Shown here piece by piece: positions 1 to 5,485 of a stretch of DNA of 6,669 nt. Each line of letters starts with the position of its first letter. Positions within the stretch are counted from its first letter, which is position 1. Source of the DNA: Acidobacteriota bacterium (GTDB lineage: Bacteria > Acidobacteriota > Terriglobia > UBA7540); assembly GCA_003171295.1 (NCBI GenBank), contig PMYF01000324.1:7152-13820 (forward strand), read 5' to 3'. Both the position numbers and the translations under genes were made by a program. A model generated the notes under the pieces. The model did no database searches. It was not told the DNA's origin and worked only from the letters and a program-made list of their open reading frames with translations.

Positions 1-23
1 TCGAGGAAATAGCTCCTGCCTTG
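1..23 (+). repeat. Left arm of a 23-bp inverted repeat (partner 2716-2738)
   Basis: Positions 1-23 match the reverse complement of 2716-2738 at 22 of 23 bases, the only difference being C at 13 against A in the partner's reverse complement. Similarity stops sharply after 23, but the left side is cut by the window edge and may extend outward. The two arms face each other across about 2.7 kb that includes the ClC gene. Whether this is a mobile-element end, a dispersed repeat or a remnant cannot be told from here. Confidence 0.6.
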
Positions 24-304
24 AGGAGTGTCAGCAGCATTTTCACCTGTGCCGTCTCTCGGTCGTGCTCTGGTCAAATGATCGTGCAGTCGGATGGTAA
101 GCCTTGAGCGGTCCGTTGGGTGGGTCGTTATCCCGAAACGAGCGTCGGGTCCTCGAAGCGGACTTCGGGGGCGTTTGGTGGTGGGAAGGGGATGTATCAA
201 CAGGAATCGCGTCATACGAAACGCTGCGGCGTTTATCGTGGGTAGTCACCGATAACAGGTTCTTTAGCGCAATCCTGCGCGGGCATAGGGCACTTCTGCG
301 AGTA

Positions 305-324
305 GGCCGTTATACGTCAAAGTG
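305..324 (+). repeat. 20-bp direct repeat, copy 1 (copy 2 at 2627-2646)
   Basis: The two copies begin GGCCGTTA and contain ACGTCAA and GTG, agreeing at 18 of 20 bases in the same orientation. They sit in the two non-coding stretches on either side of the ClC gene. Flanking bases do not match. A chance match of this quality in the window is unlikely but not excluded, so the call is tentative. Confidence 0.35.
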
Positions 325-509
325 CCCGGCGTGGCGATGTCCGCGAGGAGTACTAAACACTTGGCGACTAATACCGACCTATCTCCGTTGCGCGTACCAA
401 GCGGCGCCTGTCCATTCAGTTAGGCCGAAGCCAACCGCATGGATCACACCTTGATATGGGAGAGTGCACATCGGTATCTGAAATGTTCGGCTCCTGCTCG
501 CAGTACCAA

Positions 510-526
510 CAGGCCTGCGCGGCCTG
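510..526 (-). terminator. GC-rich hairpin downstream of the ClC gene, possible weak terminator
   Basis: CAGGCC (510-515) and GGCCTG (521-526) form a six-pair stem around a five-base loop. Read on the minus strand it lies about 50 nt after the ClC stop codon. The bases that follow are TTGGT rather than a run of T, so intrinsic termination would be poor. It may be only a stable 3' end structure. Confidence 0.2.
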
Positions 527-577
527 GCAGTCATTGGGCCTGGTGTGTTTTGTCGCCGTTATGCGGGAAACCCCATG

Positions 578-2323
578 TCAAGCCCCCAAAGCCGGACCAT
601 GTGGTTCAACCCCATAGGCATCCAAAATATCGCCTAGAGTTATGACGCCTTCCAGCTTATGTATGTCAGCACGGCTAACTACCGGCAGAACGTCCAGCCG
701 GGCCGCACCCATGCGATCGAGCGCCTGATCAAGCGTGTGGTCTCCATGAACGTGGGGAAAAGTAAGCGCATCCACAAGCTCAGCAATCGGCTTGGCAGCA
801 CCTTCCGCGAGTTCCCGCTGGAGCGTCGGTAGACTAATAACGCCCACTACGCCTCGTCGATCAGTCACCGGCCAAGCCCGGAATTTACTCGAACGAATCT
901 GTTCCAAGGCCTCTCGAACCGTCAGTTGTGCTGGGAGAACCTCGGTCGCGGTGCGCATAACCCGGATTAGCTGGTGCTGATCGTGCCGCTGGCGAGTTTC
1001 CGCCGTGGGGAGGTGTATGCCATCCTGTATGGCCAGGGCCTCGTAGATCGGTTGCCTCTGCAGCCGCGAAGAAATGAAAAGGCTCACCAGATTCGAAATC
1101 ATCAGCGGGACAATGACCGCATAGTCTTGCGTCATCTCAAAGATTATCAGCACCGAGGTCATAGGAGCCCGCACGATACCCGCGAAGACCGCGCCCATCC
1201 CGACCAAAGCATAAGCCCCCGGCGTTGCGGTATAGGTAGGCAACAACCAGTGCGCCAAAGCCCCCACGGCACCTCCCAGCATGGCGCCAATAAACAGGCT
1301 GGGGCCGAAAATGCCGCCGGCGTTGCCCGAGGCATAACTGGTGGCAACGGCGAGAAGTTTCAGGACCACCAGCAGCACCATCAGGTTGATCGCCATCCTT
1401 CCGTTTAACGCGTCGCCGACGTACTTATAGCCCACGCCCAGAACCTGCGGCACAAACCAACCCATCAGACCGACCAGCAACCCGCCCGCCACGGGTTGGA
1501 ACCAGAGCGTCTTCTTCGGGAACCGCAGGAAGCGCTCCCGCATGCCCAGCAAAAGCTTGGTGAAGGCCACCGAAACCAGACCGCCGGCCAGGCCGAGGAC
1601 CGCATAGACCGCAAACTCCAGCGGATGGACCAGTTGGTATTGCGGAACCTTGAAGAGGGGGTTATTGCCGAGGAGCATGCGTAGAACCACCCAGGAAGTC
1701 GCCGAGGCCAACACCACCGCACCCATCACGGGTGCGTGGAGATCGCCCATGATCTCTTCGAGCGCAAACAGCACTGCTGCCAGAGGCGTATTAAACGCGG
1801 CCGCAATGGCCGCCGCCGCTCCCACCGGGATCAGCCCCTTTACTTGCTCGGAAGGAAGCCCCAAGAGGCGCCCCAGCACCGAAGCAATGCCACCTCCAAC
1901 CTGGACGGCAGGTCCCTCGCGCCCCAGCGGGATTCCACTGGCCAGCGTGGCTGAAGTACAAAGGAATTTTCCGAAGACGGTGCGAATCGTGATCACGCCT
2001 TGGCGCGCAAACAACGCAGCCTTCGTCTGCGGAACGCCGCTGCCCCGCGCGTTCGGAAAATAGCGGAACAGTAGATAGCCCGTGCCCAGCGATCCCAGCA
2101 CCGGGATGAGTACTCGCCGCCAGGCAGAGGAGCCGACGGGATACAACCGCATGCCCAGTCGTTCAGTCAGCAAGATGAACGCGACGACTGCCAAACCCGT
2201 TAAGGCACCGATCACTAGCGCTAGCACCAGAATGACCTGACCCTCACGTTTCTGCAGGTCGGCTAGACGCTGTCGCAAGGGGATTCTCCACCGATCCCCC
2301 TGCCTCTTGTCGCCTTCACTCAT
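578..2323 (-). CDS. ClC-family chloride channel / H+/Cl- antiporter with tandem CBS domains
   Basis: This 581-residue inner-membrane protein carries a complete ClC core (about residues 25-425, many hydrophobic helices) followed by two CBS domains (about 455-505 and 512-570) on the cytoplasmic side. The ClC signatures are all present: GSGVP at 94-98 (selectivity-filter serine S95), GREGP at 134-138 with gating glutamate E136, and GNAGGIFGPSLFIG at 333-346. The EE pair at 189-190 aligns with the internal proton glutamate E203 of the E. coli protein, and Y427 in QPIYEAL aligns with its Y445. Having both glutamates, it is more likely a chloride/proton antiporter than a passive channel; this is inference from the family. 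GREGP rather than a fluoride-type filter argues for chloride. CBS pairs in this family commonly bind adenine nucleotides. The ATG is preceded by GGAGGAG, spaced about 10 nt. No partner gene is adjacent. Confidence 0.95.
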   Translation of the reverse strand: MSEGDKRQGDRWRIPLRQRLADLQKREGQVILVLALVIGALTGLAVVAFILLTERLGMRLYPVGSSAWRRVLIPVLGSLGTGYLLFRYFPNARGSGVPQTKAALFARQGVITIRTVFGKFLCTSATLASGIPLGREGPAVQVGGGIASVLGRLLGLPSEQVKGLIPVGAAAAIAAAFNTPLAAVLFALEEIMGDLHAPVMGAVVLASATSWVVLRMLLGNNPLFKVPQYQLVHPLEFAVYAVLGLAGGLVSVAFTKLLLGMRERFLRFPKKTLWFQPVAGGLLVGLMGWFVPQVLGVGYKYVGDALNGRMAINLMVLLVVLKLLAVATSYASGNAGGIFGPSLFIGAMLGGAVGALAHWLLPTYTATPGAYALVGMGAVFAGIVRAPMTSVLIIFEMTQDYAVIVPLMISNLVSLFISSRLQRQPIYEALAIQDGIHLPTAETRQRHDQHQLIRVMRTATEVLPAQLTVREALEQIRSSKFRAWPVTDRRGVVGVISLPTLQRELAEGAAKPIAELVDALTFPHVHGDHTLDQALDRMGAARLDVLPVVSRADIHKLEGVITLGDILDAYGVEPHGPALGA

Positions 2324-2354
2324 CCCAGAAGTTCTCCTCCAACAGAATATCCTA

Positions 2355-2384
2355 ATTATGGATCTCCTTCTCGGTGATTGAGAA
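2355..2384 (-). promoter_or_regulatory. Possible promoter for the ClC gene
   Basis: Read on the minus strand, TTCTCA (2379-2384, four of six matches to TTGACA) and CATAAT (2355-2360, five of six to TATAAT) are separated by 18 bases. This would place the transcript start roughly 25 nt before the ClC ATG and leave its GGAGGAG site in the leader. It is a pattern match only; acidobacterial promoters are poorly calibrated. Confidence 0.25.
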
Positions 2385-2626
2385 CCCCTCCAGATGGTCC
2401 CTCCAGGAAGCAGACGAATTGAATGGGCGATTTCCGCTCATCAGATTTGAGGCCCCCCCACATTTTCTGCATTACCGCGCGCGGGAACTCCGGCCATCAA
2501 ACCGAAGCGATCTCCAGATAGGCCCCGAGTAACGGCGCAGTGTTTACCAATCCACTTGGCTATGTATGTCGGCAAACCATTCTCGTGATGTGGAGTTTAG
2601 CGACGACGAGCCATAAGCACGGTTAT

Positions 2627-2646
2627 GGCCGTTACACGTCAATGTG
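2627..2646 (+). repeat. 20-bp direct repeat, copy 2 (copy 1 at 305-324)
   Basis: Matches 305-324 at 18 of 20 positions in the same orientation, with the differences at C for T (2635) and T for A (2643). It is located about 300 bp upstream of the ClC start codon. Function unknown. Confidence 0.35.
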
Positions 2647-2715
2647 GATTGTTACCGGGTGCTTCGGCCAGAGGCAAGGATTGCGACCGCGAATTGGTCG
2701 GTAAACAGTAGGCGA

Positions 2716-2738
2716 CAAGGCAGGATCTATTTCCTCGA
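2716..2738 (-). repeat. Right arm of a 23-bp inverted repeat (partner 1-23)
   Basis: Its reverse complement begins TCGAGGAAATAG and equals positions 1-23 except for one base. Immediately to its right is a short self-complementary segment (CGAAC, CCC, GTTCG at 2735-2747), the kind of small hairpin often seen at ends of repeats; its counterpart at the other arm would lie outside the window. Confidence 0.6.
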
Positions 2739-2844
2739 ACCCCGTTCGGGGGATCTGAACGTGGTGGGCCATTTATCCGGGTTCGCTACACGACAAAGTG
2801 GAGTGCTTGGGATTCGTGGTCCAGCTTCCTTCGATGAAACTCTG

Positions 2845-2880
2845 GGAATTCGCGCCGCAGCGATTGAAGTAAGAGTTAAC
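2845..2880 (-). repeat. 36-bp direct repeat, copy A, abutting the propeller gene terminator
   Basis: Read on the plus strand it starts GGAATTCGC, has CGATTGA in the middle and ends AGTTAAC. It agrees with 4023-4058 at 29 of 36 positions, with three fully conserved blocks (9, 7 and 7 bases) and no similarity outside. Its last base is directly next to the A-run (2881-2887) that forms the terminator T-tract on the minus strand, so the repeat starts exactly where the propeller gene transcript should end. Confidence 0.65.
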
Positions 2881-2910
2881 AAAAAAACCCGGCGAGCAAT
2901 GCCCGCCGGG
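2881..2910 (-). terminator. Rho-independent terminator of the propeller gene
   Basis: On the minus strand a seven-pair stem, CCCGGCG (2910-2904) with CGCCGGG (2894-2888), encloses a nine-base loop and is followed directly by seven T residues (2887-2881). It starts 23 nt after the TAA stop of the minus-strand gene ending at 2934. The GC-rich stem plus uninterrupted T-tract is a textbook intrinsic terminator. Confidence 0.9.
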
Positions 2911-2933
2911 CAAGACGAAAATCCATGAAAGAG

Positions 2934-3998
2934 TTATTGGCTAAATGCCACTCCGTTAAAGCCGCCGACGCCAATTGCGTTTGACATCGCCACAAGTGTG
3001 AGGTCGCCGTATGCGTCGATGGAAAAGACGTCAATGTGACCTTCGCTGTCGGCCGCCCCCGTGTAAATGACCGCGAGCCACTTGCTATCGGCGGACACTG
3101 TTATGTCCGTCGGTACGCCCGGCAAGGGTATTGATTTGTAGAACATACCGCCTTGGCCGTCGCTGAAGAATATCGAGATGACCATCCCAGGGGAATTGCC
3201 CGTATACCACGCGCTCCCCGGCCCTTTGGCCACCCAGCAGGGGGCGTTGGAGGGAAACGGCGGGGTCGGCCCGGTTATCGGAAAAACATTCCGGTTCTTG
3301 TTCACAATGGCGAAGCTATCGGGACTATGGGCCGGAGTGAATCCCAGAATGTCTCCCCAGAACGCTTCTCCGAGCGGGGTATTGTTCGCCATGGCGGGGA
3401 GGGTTACGGTGGCACTCGCCCCGCTGAGCGCCCCAAATGGCGTGAGGGGCAGTTGAAGGACGGAGCCTGACTTGAGGGTGACAGCCGCCCAGCTCTTGCC
3501 GGCCACGATCTGCCCAGCCGAAGTATCGGAGAGAGCGACAACTCCTCCCTGAACATTGCCCTCTGGCCACGCGTGACTCTCGGCGCAATTTGTGCCGACC
3601 ACGAAGAGATGTTTCCCGGTGAGCGCGACAGAATCAGGGTTTACACAGCCATGAGACAGCTTTATCTTAGGCCCCACGGCGATGAAGTCCTCATACCGCA
3701 CCAATTGAGTGACGTTATTTGATCCGTAGTTTGCTACAGCTCCGAGTTCGTCCTTGAACTGTAGAATTCCAGCATTGCCACCTGCGCCGCCATTGCCACC
3801 CGTCGGCAACATGTCCACCATAGATAGCGACGGCGTCCCAGCGCTATTCAGCTTGAATACAACAACAACGTTCCCGCTTGCGTTATTCGTGCTCGTGAGC
3901 ACGAACACGCTGCGTGCTTCCTCGCCTGCAACCGCCAATGCGGTTGCGAAAAATATCACCGCCAGCATACCGCCAGCGCGGTACAGATTGATTTTCAA
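2934..3998 (-). CDS. Secreted propeller-like protein, 3-carboxymuconate-cyclase / lactonase type (hypothetical)
   Basis: The 354-residue product starts at a TTG preceded by AAGGAGGA at 7-nt spacing. Residues 2-24 form a signal peptide: K2 and R7, a hydrophobic core MLAVIFFATALAVA, and an AVA cleavage site before G25. The mature part opens with VFVLTSTNNASGNVVVVFKL (31-50), then PTGGNGGAGG (65-74) and NYGSNNVTQLVRY (90-102). This matches the pattern of exported lactonase-like seven-bladed propellers, where a TN.ASGN strand is followed by a glycine-rich PTGG loop and a N.GSN.V strand. Later strands such as PTDITVSADSKWLAVIY (296-312) and GHIDVFSID (320-328) fit propeller blades. Cysteines at 118, 138 and 254 are the only ones in the mature protein. 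No catalytic residue set can be assigned, so enzymatic activity is not claimed. An in-frame ATG at 4133 would add 45 residues and bury the signal peptide. The gene appears monocistronic, closed by its own terminator. Confidence 0.85.
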   Translation of the reverse strand: MKINLYRAGGMLAVIFFATALAVAGEEARSVFVLTSTNNASGNVVVVFKLNSAGTPSLSMVDMLPTGGNGGAGGNAGILQFKDELGAVANYGSNNVTQLVRYEDFIAVGPKIKLSHGCVNPDSVALTGKHLFVVGTNCAESHAWPEGNVQGGVVALSDTSAGQIVAGKSWAAVTLKSGSVLQLPLTPFGALSGASATVTLPAMANNTPLGEAFWGDILGFTPAHSPDSFAIVNKNRNVFPITGPTPPFPSNAPCWVAKGPGSAWYTGNSPGMVISIFFSDGQGGMFYKSIPLPGVPTDITVSADSKWLAVIYTGAADSEGHIDVFSIDAYGDLTLVAMSNAIGVGGFNGVAFSQ

Positions 3999-4005
3999 GG
4001 TACCG

Positions 4006-4013
4006 TCCTCCTT
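4006..4013 (-). promoter_or_regulatory. Ribosome binding site that fixes the TTG start of the propeller gene
   Basis: AAGGAGGA on the minus strand lies 7 nt before the TTG at 3998, directly in front of a well-formed signal peptide. This is why I prefer the TTG over the longer in-frame ATG. Confidence 0.8.
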
Positions 4014-4022
4014 TATTGGATT

Positions 4023-4058
4023 GGAATTCGCACTGCATCGATTGAGGCGACAGTTAAC
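4023..4058 (-). repeat. 36-bp direct repeat, copy B, in the leader of the propeller gene
   Basis: Partner of 2845-2880 in the same orientation (29 of 36 identical). On the minus strand it ends 9 nt before the AAGGAGGA site of the propeller gene. Together the two copies enclose exactly one transcription unit: ribosome binding site, gene and terminator. The changes between copies are not biased to one codon position in either of two frames I compared, so shared coding is unlikely. Confidence 0.65.
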
Positions 4059-4130
4059 ACTCACGGCGGCTAGCGTCGCCCGATAAGGCTCGCGGCCCCC
4101 GCTTGGAGGCACATAACCTACCCGAAACTT

Positions 4131-4144
4131 CATGCATCCTCCTT
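4131..4144 (-). promoter_or_regulatory. Alternative upstream start with its own ribosome binding site
   Basis: On the minus strand AAGGAGG (4144-4138), four bases and ATG (4133) are in frame with the propeller gene. The intervening 45 codons are open but the encoded peptide is not signal-like and would place the hydrophobic segment at residues 55-69. It could be a genuine longer start, a leader translation unit, or chance. Confidence 0.35.
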
Positions 4145-4257
4145 ATTACAGTTCAGTTCACGTTGGCGGCCGGAGGGCTGGCCCCAAACCAGCACACTCC
4201 CACACCGGGGATTTCGAATTTCCAAAGCCCATTGTGGCTATCGCCGCTTGGCGCCAC

Positions 4258-4274
4258 TGCTGAATCAGTTAGCA
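4258..4274. promoter_or_regulatory. Imperfect palindrome, possible operator
   Basis: TGCTGAATCAGTTAGCA is a 17-bp imperfect palindrome centred on C4266 (six Watson-Crick pairs, one G-T, one mismatch). It lies in the divergent intergenic region between the propeller gene (minus) and the beta-barrel gene (plus). Size and location suit a dimeric regulator, but no regulator is known here. Confidence 0.2.
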
Positions 4275-4404
4275 CTTCCCCCAAACTATGGAACTGTCAT
4301 TCCCTCCTTATCAACTATGTCGCGCCTGGAACGAAAATCCCCCTTAAAGAAATTTTAGAATTTTCATTGGACTTTGACGGAGCCCTGAGAAGGAATGTCT
4401 TTGC

Positions 4405-4435
4405 GTGACTGGCGAAGGGGGAAATGGCCTATAAT
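4405..4435 (+). promoter_or_regulatory. Promoter of the outer-membrane beta-barrel gene
   Basis: A perfect TATAAT at 4430-4435 is preceded by GTGACT (4405-4410, four of six to TTGACA) at a 19-base spacer. The predicted start near 4442 would give a leader of about 27 nt containing GAGGA (4452-4456). The -10 box is strong, the -35 box weak. Confidence 0.5.
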
Positions 4436-4468
4436 ATTGACCTATACTTTTGAGGACCGGCCAAAAAA

Positions 4469-5137
4469 TTGAAAACTCGTGGCGTTTGGGTGGTGGTGGT
4501 TTGTCTTTGGCCGACGTTGCTCCTGGCGCAGCGTCCCCTGTACATTGGCGCCTTGGGTGGACTGGCGACGCTTTCGGGGGACGGGAGTTCGAACATCACG
4601 GCTTCCTCGGCCGCGACCTCACTTTATGCTCCTCAAAACGGGGGCGCGGCCAGCCTTTTTTTGGGTTGGCACATTTTCAAATACGTCAGCATTCAGGGCA
4701 ATTACATTTGGAACCGCAACGATTTGACGCTGACTTCGACGCTTTCGAATCCTGCCGCCGTTAGTTTCTATAAGCAGCCGATGTCGAGTACGGAAAACGC
4801 CTTTATTGGGGATGTTCTGGTCTATTTTCGAGCGCGGGGCGACCGGATCAGGCCGTATCTTTCTCAGGGAGGCGGCGTGGTGCTCTTCAGCAGCCGCGTA
4901 AGTGGCAGCGCGCTCTCAAGCGGCAATCTGTTGGCGCCGCCCGGGAATTCGAGCTCCACGTTCCCCGGCTCACGCACGGCCGTCGGTCTGGACGTGCGAG
5001 TGGTCCATGCCTGGTATTTCCGCTACACGTTTGGTGAGAACATCAGTCACAATCCTGTGAGCGCCCAGCTTTCGCCTCCCGGGCAGCGCTTGCTCAAGAA
5101 TTTCCAGAATCTTTTCGGTATGTTTCGGACGTTCTGA
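4469..5137 (+). CDS. Small outer-membrane beta-barrel protein (hypothetical)
   Basis: The 222-residue protein begins at TTG with GAGGA 12 nt upstream, a rather long spacing. No other start keeps the basic N-region (K2, R4) in front of the hydrophobic stretch VWVVVVCLWPTLLLA (6-20), and cleavage is expected before Q21. The mature part has alternating amphipathic strands separated by Gly/Ser/Asn-rich loops: LYIGALGGLATL (24-35), AASLFLGWHIFKYVSIQGNY (60-79), AFIGDVLVYFRA (111-122), RPYLSQGGGVVLFS (128-141) and AVGLDVRVVHAWYFRYTF (171-188). It ends in Phe (FGMFRTF), the usual recognition feature for BAM-assisted insertion. About eight strands of the OmpA-like / OMP_b-brl type are plausible. The function (adhesion, pore or structural) is not determinable. 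It is divergent from the propeller gene and converges with the sigma-factor operon, with which it shares no intergenic base. Confidence 0.85.
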   Translation: MKTRGVWVVVVCLWPTLLLAQRPLYIGALGGLATLSGDGSSNITASSAATSLYAPQNGGAASLFLGWHIFKYVSIQGNYIWNRNDLTLTSTLSNPAAVSFYKQPMSSTENAFIGDVLVYFRARGDRIRPYLSQGGGVVLFSSRVSGSALSSGNLLAPPGNSSSTFPGSRTAVGLDVRVVHAWYFRYTFGENISHNPVSAQLSPPGQRLLKNFQNLFGMFRTF

Positions 5138-5149
5138 TCACGTTTTTTT
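5127..5149 (+). terminator. Possible weak terminator of the beta-barrel gene inside the opposing gene
   Basis: GGACGT (5127-5132) can pair with ACGTTT (5140-5145) using two G-T pairs around a seven-base loop, followed by the rest of a seven-T run (5143-5149). The hairpin straddles the stop codon of the beta-barrel gene, and the T-run is the AAA AAA lysine pair at the end of the opposite-strand gene. The stem is weak. Confidence 0.3.
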
Positions 5150-5485
5150 GAATGCCACGTAGGGGCAGTGACCCCAGTAAATGGGCGGTGGCTCAACCTT
5201 TTCACCGAGCACACGTGCGTGGCATATACTGCAACAATTGAAGCATTTCGCCGATGCCCCGAGCGGCATATGCTCCCACAAGCTCTCAAAAACGCACAGT
5301 CCGTGACCGGCGCGGCGCGTCTCGGCAAGATTCAACAGGGGTCCGGATTGCTCTTGCCGTCGGATAAGGGCGGAGTAGGTTTTCGCCTTCACCCGCGAGG
5401 GGGCGCGTTCAACTCGGGGGGCGGTTTCCGTCTCCTGGGCGAGGCGCAAAAAGAGCTCGTCGTCTTGTAGGGGCTTATCGCTCAT
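5138..5485 (-). CDS. Small Cys-rich protein, candidate zinc-binding anti-sigma partner
   Basis: The 115-residue product starts at an ATG inside the end of the sigma-factor gene (11-nt overlap), with AAGGAAG 4 nt before it, an arrangement that favours coupled translation and stoichiometric partners. It has no signal peptide and no membrane segment. The first half is charged and probably helical (LFLRLAQETE, RVKAKTYSALIRRQEQSGPLL). The second half holds C64, C81, C84, C85, C88-H89 and H106-C107, in CFNCCSICHARVLG and PIYWGHCPYVAF. Four or more Cys/His suggest a metal site. Zinc-binding anti-sigma proteins use HxxxCxxC, which this lacks, so it would be a variant. CSICH also fits the haem-c CxxCH pattern, but a cytoplasmic protein should not be haem-c modified. 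I recall similar proteins next to ECF sigma genes in acidobacteria, without a proven role. Anti-sigma function is inference from position. Confidence 0.8.
   Translation of the reverse strand: MSDKPLQDDELFLRLAQETETAPRVERAPSRVKAKTYSALIRRQEQSGPLLNLAETRRAGHGLCVFESLWEHMPLGASAKCFNCCSICHARVLGEKVEPPPIYWGHCPYVAFKKT

Larger units (their letters stand above)
1..577. other. Intergenic stretch without a convincing gene
   Basis: No reading frame here has a start with a ribosome binding site and protein-like composition. Several frames are open at once on both strands, including a minus-strand frame from an ATG at 215 that runs off the left edge with an Arg/Pro/Thr-rich product. Overlapping open frames of this sort are expected by chance in GC-rich DNA. 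The stretch does contain one arm of a 23-bp inverted repeat (1-23), one copy of a 20-bp repeat (305-324) and a GC-rich hairpin (510-526). It lies downstream of the ClC gene stop, so the right part may be its 3' untranslated region. Confidence 0.5.
2324..2880. other. Non-coding or degenerate stretch between the ClC gene and the propeller gene terminator
   Basis: I see no supportable gene. A plus-strand frame from 2644 to 2928 (94 codons) has no ribosome binding site and reads straight through the terminator hairpin of the opposite-strand gene, so I do not call it. A 38-codon minus-strand frame (2356-2472) lies just before the ClC gene but also lacks a ribosome binding site. The stretch is dense in repeats: 2627-2646 (20-bp direct repeat), 2716-2738 (inverted-repeat arm) and 2845-2880 (36-bp direct repeat). 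That density suggests insertion or decay of mobile or dispersed elements. Confidence 0.5.

Noticed and set aside
1..215. Minus-strand frame from an ATG at 215 running off the left edge
   Set aside because: No ribosome binding site, Arg/Pro/Thr-rich product typical of a chance frame, and other frames over the same bases are equally open.
104..454. Plus-strand 116-codon frame
   Set aside because: Starts with TTG without a ribosome binding site and the product has no recognisable domain or hydrophobic pattern; likely chance.
2294..2320. Gapped resemblance between the ClC gene start and the opposite strand near 2708-2730
   Set aside because: Needs three gaps within about 25 bases; low-complexity purine-rich sequence can explain it.
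2644..2928. Plus-strand 94-codon frame
   Set aside because: No ribosome binding site; it covers two repeats and runs through the strong minus-strand terminator hairpin, so its 3' part is explained by other features.
2845..4058. Integron gene cassette with attC sites
   Set aside because: The repeats lack the GTTRRRY / RYYYAAC core pair and the inner complementary arms of attC, and no integrase is in the window.
4284..4315. Minus-strand GGAGGG followed by an ATG and four codons
   Set aside because: A four-residue leader frame with a stop is too short to distinguish from chance.
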